DNA of 64,000 nt from Cephalotus follicularis. Taxonomy: Eukaryota; Streptophyta; Magnoliopsida; Oxalidales; Cephalotaceae. The position numbers were made by a program, and so were the translations under genes. Shown here piece by piece: positions 11,796-22,549 of this stretch. The stretch covers positions 46,000 to 109,999 of the forward strand of contig BDDD01001374.1 of the NCBI GenBank assembly GCA_001972305.1, read 5' to 3'. Below the pieces are notes generated by a model. The model saw only the letters and a program-made list of their open reading frames with translations. It made no database searches and was not told where the DNA came from. Every line of letters begins with the position of its first letter. Position 1 is the stretch's first letter.

Positions 11796-12490
11796 TGTTA
11801 GGTTCCCAGTCGATTTTGGGCGTAGGATGCTATGCATAATAATTCTAATATTCAAAACTACCAAGACTCCAAGTCAAGGTTTAATTGGCATCGTATATCT
11901 AAAATCAATGCCCTAGGATGTCCGTTTAATATTGAATCGAACAAATTTAATTAGTCAAGATAACTATTCAAGTGTGCATAAACAAAACTGAATACAATTC
12001 GGTATAAACATAGTGATTGGAATCATACCATCGTTTGGAGGCTACATCATCTTTGCCGCTACAAGCTCGAAGCAGCCTCCTTATGACAGCAGACACTGTT
12101 CATCACCGGAGCTCCAACCTGATTTCGGTGAACTCGCCGGAGCACCGACTAGGCAAGTTTCAACCCGCGAATCCTTCGATCTACACGCTGCTAGCAGAGA
12201 CTCACCGAGACTTGCTATGGATCGCACAGTCACAGCCGACAGTGAGTCCAACTCATTGAGTTGACTCACCTGGCAACGACGACTCCGGCCAAGACATCAC
12301 AGGGGCCATAAAATCTCTGATCTGGTCGTCTCTACTCGAGACTTGCTGAGACTTGCAACTGAGTCATCTCGCCGGAGCTCGAGTCAAATCGCATGAACTC
12401 CGGTCACACCACCACTGCCGTTCATATTGTCCGATCTATTCATTTCCACCAAAGACCCGCCGTGACTCGCCGCGCAACGTGTAGTCATAG
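11796..12490 (-). mobile_element. C1 copia-type LTR, left part
   Basis: It begins tgttaggttcccagtcgatt and parallels the sequence from 63788 (C3), including the block ccgtttaatattgaatcgaac. The stretch near 12003-12065 (cataccatcgtttggaggct, ctttgccgctac) parallels C2 near 46470-46505. The LTR is split here by N1. Open frames in it (83 aa at 12013, 84 aa at 12393) match nothing I recognise. Confidence 0.65.
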
Positions 12491-12689
12491 TGTAAGCCCC
12501 ATATCTTTTATATGTATGGAATTGTATATATTTTGTTTGTACTTATACGGTATTCTACAATATTATATGTATGGATGGCATGGATTGTATATGATAAATA
12601 CTATTTTTCACTTCTATGTTTGTTTATGGGTAGTGGGGGTTCAGTAGAACCTAAAAGTGGATTATGTGATTTTCGGCTAAAGGGAGTCT

Positions 12690-12706
12690 ATTTCTATATA
12701 TAGGCA
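12690..12706 (+). promoter_or_regulatory. Putative TATA box of N1 LTR
   Basis: The sequence tctatttctatatatagg is followed within about 30-40 bp by a pyrimidine-rich stretch (ctctttctattctc) suitable for transcription start. F1 has the homologous cctatatgtagg. Confidence 0.5.
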
Positions 12707-13239
12707 GTTCAGCTCTTTCTATTCTCATTTTCATTTCTCGTTCAATTCTAGATAGAGAGTCAGTTAGAGAGAGAAAGTGGGCAAAGTAGAGCAAAGAAGG
12801 AGTCTTTGGGATCGTGGCAGAGTGTTGGACCTGAAGGGAGAAGTAGAAAAAGGATTCAAGCAGCTTATTCTCCATTCTCAGCTAATTTGAGGTAGGTTCT
12901 ACGTATATGCTTCAATCCATGCTTTTTAAATGGATTGAATGAATTTTATGGTTATGGATAGCTGTATGCATGCTAGATGGATGGATTAGGGTGTTTGTTA
13001 TGGTTTAAAATGGATTGAAATGGGAATCGAAGAGAGAATTGAGAGTTTAGGTTTATAGGCCTAATCCCTTTTCTCTCTAGATTCATGGGTTATAGGTACG
13101 GATCTGAATGGTTAAACTTGTTTTTATGTTACTCTTCACCTTAGGGGCATATAGCTACCTTTGGATTGAATTTAAACGGATTTAAATGGTTTTAAATGGA
13201 TTTTACAGTGGATTTGATGAACTGCCAACTGCTGTCAAA

Positions 13240-13415
13240 CCGTCGATGCTTTGGCTCTAAGCGTCGATGCTTTGATCGCACAAACCGTTGGCACTTTGAT
13301 TAAAGCGTCGACGCCTTATGTGTTGCAAAATGGTTGATGCTTAGTGCACGCGTCAATCCATAAGGTACAAAGCTTTAACCGTCGACGCCTACACGAAGGC
13401 GTCGACGCTTAGCGC
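13240..13415. repeat. gcgtcgacgc-class array in N1 LTR
   Basis: About eight units carry cores gtcgat, gtcgat, gttggc, gtcgac, gttgat, gtcaat, gtcgac and gtcgac. The clearest spacings are 20-24 bp. Some units are perfect 10-bp palindromes (gcgtcgacgc). Confidence 0.85.
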
Positions 13416-14399
13416 CCTGTTTCAACTACATTGATTTCAACCCCCAAATGATTTTCTCTTATAATGGATTCCATAGGAAGCCTCCCTAAGGCCTTGTAGC
13501 CTATGTGAATCCTCTTTTAACATCTTAAAACCTCAAATCAACTTTCAAAGTGATTCTTTAAAGAAAGGTTTCAACAAAAGAGTTTTATACAAATGGTTTC
13601 CAAGAATGGTTAGGATAGTTCAATTGGGACATCTGGACACGGATATCCTAGTTGGACTTCCTCTCCATTATTTTACAACTTTGATAGGGACCAACAAATG
13701 GAAAAATGGTTATGGAAACGGTTACGAAAAAATGTTTTGGAACGTTTTGACAGAGTGGATCCTCTATGATCCTTTATATTGGGTCCCTATCATATTTACG
13801 GTTATATGGATAAGGACTACGGGTATGGTACGGCTATGATTGATGATTGTTATGGTTGAGACCTATCAGGATAACCCATTCATAATCTTCATTTCCGTCA
13901 TGAAGTATTATGATTGTAGTCCACATATTATACGTATGTGGTAATCCTCCCTTTTTGGATGACCTATGGGCATCACCATATTGTTGATGGATATGGTATG
14001 GATATGGCACGGTTACGGCATAGATCGCACAGATCTCTTCTACGGGCTAGTACCTTCGGGTCTAGTATTACAGGCTGGTACCTTCGGGACTAGCATGACA
14101 GTACAAATTATGTGGCTGGTGTTATCCTATGCTCCACATGGTTATGGCACGGAGGGTGCATAGACGGTGGAGGTACTATCTCGGGCCCCCGTGGATGGTT
14201 ATGGAAGTTTTATGGAGTGTCTGCAGGCCTATGGCCTTTAATGTATTTAGGACTAGTGTAATAACCCGGTTCGTTGCCTATATGTTTAACGACGTTTGTT
14301 ACGTTTTTTTCGGATGATATATGTTTTATGTTATGTGTTTTTGGACCATTTGCAATTTTTTTGGTCCTCGAAAACTCGATTTTGTTTTATTCTGGGAGT

Positions 14400-14535
14400 T
14401 AAGCGTCGATGCCTTAGAGTTGTGGTTTTATCGTTTTGTAATGGTGCAAACATGTCAACGTATTTCGTAAATGTCGACGCCTTTTGCATAAACAGGCTTA
14501 AGCGTCGACGCTTTCGTCTAACCGTCGACGATTTA
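14400..14535. repeat. gcgtcgacgc-class array in N2 LTR, first block
   Basis: Units include aagcgtcgatgcc, atgtcgacgcc, aagcgtcgacgct and accgtcgacgatt. Some neighbours are about 20 bp apart and others are separated by longer stretches. Confidence 0.75.
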
Positions 14536-15107
14536 GTCATCTTCCTTATTTATCCTGAACGGTGGCTTTGTTTTTGGAAAGAAGGATTCTTTCCTAAAGT
14601 TGTGATCTGATTTCCTTCTTTGATTGGACGCGTTTTGCAAGAATGGAAAGGGTTTTAATCCACCAAATTTTGTCTTTAATTCACACGTTTTACCTCTTTA
14701 AAATCACTACTACATGGATTATCTTTTTCAAAACCATCTGCATTATTTCTTCACCGAAGCAGCCACTTTGACACTTTGTTCTTCACTATTTTGGCATCAT
14801 TTTGAGGTACTTTCTGAATGAAAATTTTAGTTTTTACTATGTAGTTTTGTTATCAATCATTATTTTGAACTAAAACATGTTAGAAATTGTTTTGATCATG
14901 ATTTTAGAACCTGTTTTTAAGAACAATATTTTGCTGCCATTTTTCAATTGTAATATGTGTTCAAAATTGTCATACTGGTATCTTGTAGTCATTAAAATCA
15001 TGTTTAATCATCTGCATATCTCTATGTTATGATTTATGCAAAGAAAATCGGATTGTAGTTCATGGTTTCGTCAGATACTGTAACTGATATAACACTGGTT
15101 TCTTGTC

Positions 15108-15205
15108 TTCGACGTAAAGCGTTGACTCCTATCGTAAGCGTCGACGCCTGTGTATGTAAAATCTGTTTTTAAACGCCATGCATGTGTCTAAGCGTTGACT
15201 GTTTC
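15108..15205. repeat. gcgtcgacgc-class array in N2 LTR, second block
   Basis: Cores gttgac, gtcgac and gttgac are present. The last, gcgttgactgtttc, is directly followed by the N3 insertion. The array continues on the other side of N3 from about 31852. Confidence 0.75.
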
Positions 15206-15344
15206 TGTAATACCCGGTTTGTCTGTGTGCATATTTTTGGGCGTTTAAATCTGTTTTGTTAAGTGGTCTGTCTATTTTGTTTTGGTCTTGGTGGTTTGGG
15301 CTGACATTTATAGACTAAAAAGTTTAAAGTGTCAACAATTCTAT

Positions 15345-15800
15345 GTTAAGCGCCGACGGTTTATGGCAAACAGGCGACGCTTTCATGTTGTCATGAGAAC
15401 CATCGAACGTATGCCTTAAAGCGTCGACAGGCCAAGACAAAGTCACCTAAGCACAGACGGTTTACTAAATCATCGACGCTTTGAACTTTAAACCTTCGAC
15501 GCTTGGACCCCTTCCAACGTCGGATAAAAACAGTGCGTTTTTCTCTTGCACAAACTTCTCCAACTGACGACGCTTCAACAAAAGCAGCAGCGCTTGGATG
15601 CAACCAATAACGCTCTAAATGTAAGCTTCAGAACTTCGAAGTCAAGCATTTCATTTGACCTGGATGAAGCTCGTAAGCGGCGACTCTTGGAAGTGAAGCA
15701 TCAACGCTTTGCCCCGCATATCTGATGAAGAACCTGGGAAAAACCCATAAGCGACGACGCTTGGAGGTGCAGCGCCGATGCTTTGGCCTGTAGATTAGTT
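15345..15800. repeat. Loose gcgtcgacgc-class array in N3 LTR
   Basis: More than ten partial units are scattered here, e.g. agcgccgacgg, agcgtcgacagg, catcgacgctt, ttcgacgctt, gcgacgacgctt and gcgccgatgctt. Spacing is irregular and sequence decay is stronger than in N1 or N2. Confidence 0.6.
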
Positions 15801-16017
15801 GCAAAAGTTAACGTTTTGTCTCATTACGAATGAATTAAATGTATTGAGGGACACGTGTCAAGCAAGGAAGTAAGGAGTTAAGATATCTTGATGGAAAGGG
15901 ACATGTGGAATCAAGTTGTGGTGGAGAATTCTATCACATGGGCAACTAAGGGAGGCAAACTCACATGGGTGATGTCACGGTGACTCACTATGCAATGCTT
16001 GCTCTCCAAGTTTGTCT

Positions 16018-16034
16018 TTTATATATATATATGG
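16018..16034 (+). promoter_or_regulatory. Putative TATA box, N3 LTR (first copy)
   Basis: An alternating tttatatatatatatggg is followed by a purine-rich leader (gaagaggagaattcg). The same element recurs at about 17197 in the duplicated block and at about 29877 in the 3' LTR. Confidence 0.45.
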
Positions 16035-16802
16035 GTAGTTTTGGCCTGAGTTTGGGTTGGTTTTTTCTGATTTTGAAGAGGAGAATTCGACTAAGAGAAG
16101 GAGAGAAGGAGATTAAAGAAAGGTAAGGATTTCAACCATCCATGCTCTGTTTTCTTTTAAAAATTGACAGCAGATTGTTTTATTCATATCTTACTCGTTT
16201 CTTGATGAAATTTAAAATGGTTTGATGTTTTAGAAATAGTAGGATGTCCTCTTTAACTGTTATGCTTTGTACATTTCGAAATTCTGTCGATTTCTTGACC
16301 AGAATCCATGTTTTAAATTAATGCTCGGGTACTGTTTTCTTCTGTTTTATTCCTAAATTATGCAGCAACTTCTTTAAATCATAACTTTTTCGTTTCTTGA
16401 TAAAATATTAAATGGTTGAATGTTCTAGAAACCTTAAGATATCCTCTTTAACTGTTATGTTTCATGTATCTAGAATTTCTCTCCAATTCCTAACGAAAAT
16501 CTATGTTCATGTTCTGTTTTCATAAGAAATCAATGAATTAAAAAATTCACTGCAGCTTCGTTTCTCTACAAAAAATTATGAAATTTACCTTTTTGGAATC
16601 TTTGAAACGTCTACTTTAACTTTAACTTTGATGTTTTATGTTGTCTCTGAAAATGACTACGTATATACAAAAAATCAGTTTTAGAAATTGTCAATCTTTT
16701 CTTAAATTATTTTTAGTTTATGAAAATGTATGGATTTTGTTATCGACTGTTTGTTCCATTTTTTTTATTACTGAAGTTTAATATTACCGATTTTATAAAT
16801 TG

Positions 16803-16943
16803 AGTATGACTTTCACTATCGGAAGTATGCTAAATGAGTATGACTTTCACCCACGAAAGTATACTGATTTTTTATATTAAACACGACTTTCACTATCAAA
16901 GTATGTCAAACGAACATGACTTTCACTATCGAAGTATGTTGGA
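16803..16943 (+). repeat. Hairpin cluster, N3 5' LTR diverged copy
   Basis: Four short imperfect inverted repeats occur in a row, of the type gtatgactttc-loop-gaaagtatgc. They align with 17984-18122, with base differences in stems and loops. Confidence 0.7.
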
Positions 16944-16952
16944 AGTCTAGAG

Positions 16953-18628
16953 ATTGTTAATTGGAATGCTGGAATATTATTATGCTTATTTATGATATCA
17001 CCATATATGCTTGTCCAATGTAAGTTGGGAAAAACGGGGTGTGACAGAAGTAAGGAGTTAAGATATCTTGATAGAAAGGGACATGTGGCATCAAGTTGTG
17101 GTGGAGAATTCCATCACATGGGCAACTAAGGGAGGCAAACTCACATGGGTGATGTCATGGTGACTCACTATGCAATGCTTGCTCTCCAAGTTTGTCTTTT
17201 ATATATATATGGGTAGTTTTGGCCTGAGTTTCGGTTGGTTTTTGCTGAGTTTGAAGAGGATAATTCGGCTAAGAGAAAGAGAGATGGAGATTAAAGCAAG
17301 GTAAGGATTTCAACCATCCATGCTCTGTTTTCTTCTGAAAATTGGTTGCAGATTGTTTTATTCATATCTTGCTCATTTCTCGATAAAATTTAAAATGGTT
17401 GGATGTTTTGGAAATGGTAGGATGTCCTATTTAACAGTTATGTTTTGTGCTTTTTGAACTTCTTTCGATTTCTTGAGGAGGATCCATGTTTAAAATTATT
17501 GCTCGGGTACTATTTTCTTCTGTTTTATTCTTGAATTATGCAGCAAATTTTTTAAATCATAACTTTTTCGTTTCTTCATGAAAAATTAAATGGTTGAATG
17601 TTCTGGAAACCTTAAGATGTTCTATTTAACTGTTATGTTTCATGTTTCTCGAATTTCTGTCCAATTCTTAACGAAAATCTATGTTCAAAAATTTATGTTC
17701 ATGTTCTGTTTTCATATGAAATCACTGACTTTAAAAATTCACTGCAGCTTCGTTTCTCAACAAAAAATTATGAACTTTTCTGGAATCTTTGAAACGTCTA
17801 CTTTAGCTTTAATGTTTTATGTTTTCTCTGAAAAGGACTATGTATATACGAAAAATCAATATTAGAAATTGTCGATCTTTTCTTAAATTATTTTTAATTT
17901 ATGAAAATGTACGGATTTTGTTATCAAATGTTTGTTCGATTTTTTTTATTACTGAAGTTTAATATTACCGATTTTATAAATTGAGTATGACTTTCACTAT
18001 CGGAAGTATGCTAAACGAGTATGACTTTCACCTACGAAAGTATGCTGCTTTTTGATATTGAACATGACTTTCATTATCAAAGTATGTTAAACGAACATGA
18101 CTTTCACATTAGAAAGTATGTTAATTTTTCAGATACATATATGATTATGATATGTTCATAAAATGTTTAGAAATTTTTTTTTGAATTGTTTTTATAATAA
18201 AACAATATTTGTGATTAGTCAACAGCGTCTCTCTTAATATATATCCTGAGGGTAGGGTATGGATCCTTTTGAGGCGTGTGAGTCTACTCTAGTTTCTATT
18301 ATCGGATTCGGATTTTGGGATTGATTGTGTAGTGCCATACACGTCTTTCCGTCAGAGCATGTGGGCCTTGCAAACCCCTTGCACTTATTATATATATATA
18401 TACTCGGACTCGGATCTTTGTTATGGAATTATGATATCGGATAAAGTTATGGAATTATGATATCGGACAAAGTTATGGAATTATTTAATCGGATATTTAT
18501 GATTTTTCGTATTCGGATTATGAAACTCGGATATTGTTATGAAAATTGGATATTGTTTTGAAATTCAGATTTTGCTTTGTTTTCGGATTTTGCTTATGAA
18601 ATCGGATTTTGTTTTCGGATTTTGCTTT
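16953..18628 (+). repeat. 1676-bp tract identical to 29633-31308
   Basis: Line-by-line comparison at a fixed offset of 12680 showed no difference. The tract starts with 94 bp of N4 LTR end, ending gggtgtgaca at 17046, and continues into N3 LTR from gaagtaagg. On the left identity begins at attgttaattgg after an unaligned filler (ggaagtctagag). On the right it ends where the copies differ in a tcggattttg repeat. This looks like ectopic gene conversion from the 3' LTR into the 5' LTR. Confidence 0.9.
17984..18122 (+). repeat. Four tandem hairpins, N3 5' LTR
   Basis: The units are 17984-18012, 18018-18046, 18061-18088 and 18094-18122. Each can fold into a stem of about 11 pairs with one bulged G and a loop of about 5-6 nt. 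Units 1-2 have arms agtat/atgct and units 3-4 have aacat/atgtt, a compensated G-C to A-T change at pair 2. Confidence 0.8.
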
Positions 18629-18672
18629 CAGATCATGCCTTCGGATATTGTTTTGAAATCGGATTTTGCAGA
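18490..18672. repeat. tcggattttg short tandem repeat in N3 LTR
   Basis: The motif (a/t)tcgga(t)tttg recurs every 15-30 bp, with variants such as ttcagattttgc. The 3' LTR copy (31170-31380) has extra units (ttggattttc, ttggatttta), so the array length differs between LTRs. Confidence 0.7.
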
Positions 18673-19149
18673 TTTCTGATTTAAAATTTTCAGATACTTC
18701 CTGTTTTGTTTCAATCATCGTTCTATGTTCTATACTCCTTATCCTTACTGAGGTTTGCTCCGCCGCGTTTTGTTTTCCATGTGGCAAGTTTTCAGGAGCG
18801 TTTTGGGAATGCATGAGAGAGATATCACCCTTTGTCTGAGGATCATCTAGGAGATTGATCCGTTTATGTTTTTGTTGTCGTATGGTCATGTTAAGGTCTG
18901 ACTTTTGAGCAATGTTATGCTCTTCAGTTTATGACTTTTATGAACCATTTTATGAACCATTTTATGATTTTTGAAATATGAACTTGGTTATGATTTTTAG
19001 ATTTTGTTTCAGACTATGATATGATAAAGGATTTTGTTTCAGACCACTACGTTAAATGAATAAAGTCGTGTTTTTGTTATGTATAAGCTTTGTTTAGTTC
19101 TGTATTATGACCTATAAGGGCTCCCATCGTTTGGGGGTGTTATATATTA

Positions 19150-19161
19150 TGGTATCTGAGC
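19150..19161 (+). other. Primer-binding site of N3 (tRNA-iMet)
   Basis: The sequence tggtatctgagc lies 5 bases after the LTR end and differs by one base from the plant initiator-Met primer site tggtatcagagc. Confidence 0.85.
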
Positions 19162-19318
19162 TTGTGGTTTTGTTCCTTAGAAGACCCAACTGGGTTTGAC
19201 CTGTGAGTTTGGGTAGACTTTGGGTTAGGGCTTTTCCATTACGGTCATTTCAATATGTATTTTGTTTTGGCCTTCTTATTCTTTTTGTCTTTATCTTGTC
19301 CTTGTTTCTATTGCGAAG

Positions 19319-20401
19319 ATGGTACGAAGATGGAATACCTCTCAAAGAACTGAACCAGATGTGGCTCAGCAAGAGGTTAGAAATGAACCTTTGATTGAGG
19401 AATTGGTAAGACAGGCAGTTGCTCAAGAAGTAGATCGACTGATTCACACTATACAAAATCCAAAACAGGGTCGTCGAGAGAATGTTGCTGTGGAAAATAC
19501 ACCTGTTGATGTTCTGACTGATAGGGTAGTTGAGGATCGGCCTGACACTCCTGTATATATTTAGCTTGAGCGGTTCCAGAAGCAGAGGCCGCAGTCTTTT
19601 AGTTCAGCCCTAACACTTGTGGAAGCTGAACACTGGATTGTGCACATGGAGAAAATTTTTGATGTGCTGGGATGTAACGATGGGCAGAAAGTAAAGTTGG
19701 CTACATACAAGCTAGAAGGAGATGCTCAACGATGGTGGAAAACGTTGAGGTTAGCTAAGGGTGGAGACTACATTGATGCTTTGTCATGGTTCGAGTTCTG
19801 TGAAGTTTTCTATTAGAAGTATTTCCCCACTGCTAACAAGGAAGCTTACACAAGGGAGTTTGTAAACACTAGGCAGAAGGATGGTGAATCGTTCATCGAG
19901 TTTTTGGCCCGGTTACCTAGGTTAACGGGTTTTGCTGGATCCGCGATGGGGTCGGCATTGGAGCAGGCTGAGAAATTCAAATGGAAATTGCATTATCAGC
20001 TCGGAGGAAATCTGATAAATTTCAGATTTGCTGATGTGTCGAAAGTTGCGACTGCTGCAAAGAACATTGAAATGGAGAGGTTGGACTTCCATGCAGCCCA
20101 GCAAGAGGAAGAAAGGAAGCGAAATAGGAGTAATTCCCGAGGACAAAATTCTAGACGGCAAGGTGAAGGACAAAGCGGCCAGTGGAATAAGGGCCATGAT
20201 AGCAAGCAACAAAGTAGGAATCATAATCAGATTGGAGGTTGGGAGCAACAGAGACAGGCGGGATTTGATCAGGAACAAGTTCAGGGAGCTACTGGTGGGA
20301 GTAACCCCAATGTTCAAATTGCCTTGTGTGATACTTGTGGGAAGGAACATCCAGTTGAGACATGTTACAAGGCCACTGGTGCGTGTTTTGCGTGTGATGA
20401 T
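19319..20401 (+). pseudogene. gag: N3 gag, truncated by fusion to N4 LTR
   Basis: The chosen start is the ATG at 19319 (MVRRWNTSQRTEPDVAQQEV), matching the N5 gag start. The retrotransposon gag core follows (VEAEHWIVHMEKIFDVLGC; KLEGDAQRWWKTLRLAKGG; NTRQKDGESFIEFLARL), then a Gln/Arg-rich linker. A first zinc knuckle (CDTCGKEHPVETC) is intact. Two in-frame TAG codons, at 19562 (Trp in N5) and 19814 (Gln in N5), are single C-to-T or G-to-A changes. The second knuckle is cut after CFACDD: from about 20393 the sequence is N4 LTR, so the remaining residues (RVTRKMFNTLC) are not gag. No protease or pol of N3 survives. Confidence 0.9.
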
Positions 20402-22445
20402 AGAGTAACTAGGAAGATGTTTAATACCTTATGTTAACATGGATAAAGATTAGCATCTTCTAGAAGTAAAATGGAAAGTAGCATATGGTTCAAGAAAATG
20501 GACATGAAGCCTAGAGGATTTAACAACTCTAATTCGAGTTATAGATGTTGTTAGTTGTTAAGATAAATGTACATTGATTCTCTTAAGTATATATAAACCT
20601 TCTATCCACATCGATGAATCTGGAATCAAATGATATTGACATAGAGTTCAAAGAGAAATTATAAAAGGGTGTTTATGAAGCTTAATGAACTAAGGATTAA
20701 CTACCATTGGGATTGTAGTTGTCATGAGAAGTTATTGAAACCTACTGGTACTAATGCATGTGTCTGTAAACATGCATGCACTGTATAGATTATAATCTAC
20801 TGGAATTGGAAGGATTGTTGGTGAAAAGTCTTGGAAACTCAAAGAGAAAGATCATTCCAATCGATCTTGGGATAAGCTATTGAGGTAGGGGTAATGACAT
20901 GTTTATGGAAGATATATTATGCATATCATGTATGTTTATTTTCTGTTGATTGCATGCATTGATTGGATTGCAATAGATATTAAAGGGTATACAAACTGCT
21001 ACTGCCTGCATTTCTGGGCAGAAGCATTCGACTGTTCTTCATGGCAGTCGACTACTCAACCAAAACAGCCGACTGTCCTTGAGAGCAGTCGACTGTCCTG
21101 GGTAAAAATTGCTGATATAGGTTCTGTTGGACCTCAATTTTGAATGTAATTATCTTGGCCTCCATAAGGATGATTAGAACAGTCAATCCTGGCCTCATAT
21201 ACAATTACATTCCAAAACTAAACAATGTACGAACTCCTTGTGAGAATTGCATATGAATGACTATGAAATGCTATTCTTTGTGAATCCTTGCATTGCTAAT
21301 ATATTGTAATGTTGTTACTGTATATGCTACCTTATATTAGTATATACTGTTTTGGTGCTATTCAACACCACTGCCACTTATATTTCAATGATTGAAACCA
21401 ACTGTGGGCTATGTACCCAAATTATGATATCAACTATCATTTACAAATGAAAACCTATTGTTTAAAGAAATTACCGATTTTCCTCCTATGAGAGGTACCT
21501 ACTGTTTTGTTTCCCAAATTGCAAACCACTACTGTATTGATATCGTTTTCCTCCTATGAGATGTACGATCACTGAATTGTTATATGTTTCTAAAGAAAAC
21601 ACTTTGATATTGCATATTATTTATATATGTAATATTATTATTGAACCGAAATGATTGAATTGATTGTCTTTGTTATTGCCGATAAGTCGAGTTATGGCAG
21701 ATGTCACTGGCTAACGGAGGTGGTCCTATGTGCCAGGAGTTGTCTAGAGTACACACCCAAAATTGTCTGCATTGCAGAACTTATATTGTTGAACTACCCG
21801 CCAACGCTGGTAGTAATTGTTACCTGATCTATCATCTTCGGAGTGTAGGGTGATAGATAGGTGGTGCGCAGTTGATGCTAGGAGTTAGCGACATGTGACA
21901 CCCAAACCACTGTATGAATTGATTGTACCCTTGTGCGGTATTCTTGCATATGTATTGTCTATGGCCACTTGGCATGATTGCTTATATATATTAGCACATT
22001 TAAATGTTATTTTAAATATAAACTGTCATACATGTTGCATTCATATATTCCTTAGCATGCATTATCTTCCTACTTAGCCAAGTGAGGACAACGGCTAACC
22101 CCTACAATTCTAGATTAAGTGAAGACTTGGAGATTGCTGCTGAAGCTTGGAGAGCTTCTACTTCGATTTAAGGTTGTTATTTTATGATGTTGTATTGTAA
22201 TTTGTAATGAACGGTTCACACCCCGTATTGTAGTATTTTCCTTATGTTAAGGATAATTATTGGATTATGCCTGCAAGTAGTATGGGATGCGTTCGGATGA
22301 CTTGTAAATATATTCCGGCTTACTGAATGCTTCCGCAAATTTTATTTATGAATTGTTAATTGGAATGCTAGAATATTATTATGCTTATTTTTGATATCAC
22401 CATATATGCTTGTCCAATGTAAGTTGGGAAAAACGGGGTGTGACA
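20393..22445 (+). mobile_element. N4 5' LTR lacking about 680 bp
   Basis: It aligns with 27632-29726 of the 3' LTR. The left break is in tgtgatgat, present both in N3 gag and in the LTR. The segment is 42 bp shorter than its 3' counterpart (2053 versus 2095). The whole difference lies in the palindrome array at 21026-21100. The 74-aa and 60-aa open frames here are not genes. Confidence 0.85.
21026..21100. repeat. cagtcgactg array, N4 5' LTR, 4 units
   Basis: Cores are ttcgac, gtcgac, gccgac and gtcgac. The array is bounded by gcatttctgggcagaag on the left and ctgtcctgggta on the right. Two units present in the 3' LTR are missing. Confidence 0.9.
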
Positions 22446-22448
22446 GCA

Positions 22449-22460
22449 TGGCATCAGAGC
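22449..22460 (+). other. Primer-binding site of N4 (tRNA-iMet)
   Basis: The sequence tggcatcagagc starts 3 bases after the LTR end (gtgtgaca, 22445). It differs from the standard initiator-Met site by one transition. Confidence 0.9.
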
Positions 22461-22549
22461 ATATTCCATATATGCTAAGCTGGGATAAGTTTCTCGGAAG
22501 TTAATTGAGTTGTTTCCTAATGATTATGTCATTCCATATAGGAAACTGA

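Larger units (their letters stand above)
12491..14256 (+). mobile_element. N1 solo LTR, left part
   Basis: The part starts tgtaagccccata. With 43917-44447 it makes an LTR of about 2.29 kb, close to the F1 LTR (2.21 kb), and no internal region remains. The flanking 5-mers are catag (12486-12490) and cacag (44448-44452), differing by one transition. This supports a solo LTR formed by LTR-LTR recombination and interrupted later by N2. Confidence 0.85.
14257..15205 (+). mobile_element. N2 solo LTR, part 1
   Basis: The part starts tgtaataacccgg immediately after actag (14252-14256). The same actag follows its end at 43917-43921. Joined with 31839-32027 and 42082-43916 it is an LTR of about 2.96 kb with no internal region. 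It is split by N3 after gtttc (15201-15205) and by N5 after tcgac (32023-32027). Confidence 0.9.
15206..19144 (+). mobile_element. N3 5' LTR, chimeric, with internal duplication
   Basis: At 3939 bp it is about 1.1 kb longer than expected. The block starting gaagtaaggagttaagatat occurs twice: at 15867 (diverged copy ending at about 16943) and at 17047 (copy identical to the 3' LTR). Between them lie 90 bp that belong to the end of an N4-type LTR (16953-17046). The LTR ends gtgttata, where relatives have gttaca (one transition). A conserved block gtgattagtcaacagcgtc lies near 18213. Confidence 0.8.

Noticed and set aside
12013-12264. Overlapping 83-aa and 80-aa frames in C1
   Set aside because: They overlap in different frames in LTR-like DNA with no recognisable protein. 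They are chance frames in a more GC-rich stretch.
17590-17865. 91-aa open frame repeated identically at 30270-30545
   Set aside because: The frame lies wholly inside the N3 LTR and is identical only because the DNA tract is a recent copy. The diverged copy at 15867-16943 does not keep the frame and no domain is visible.
18518-18889. 123-aa minus-strand frame
   Set aside because: It arises from the tcggattttg repeat in the N3 LTR and has low-complexity Lys/Asn/Ile composition. The 3' LTR copy does not keep it.
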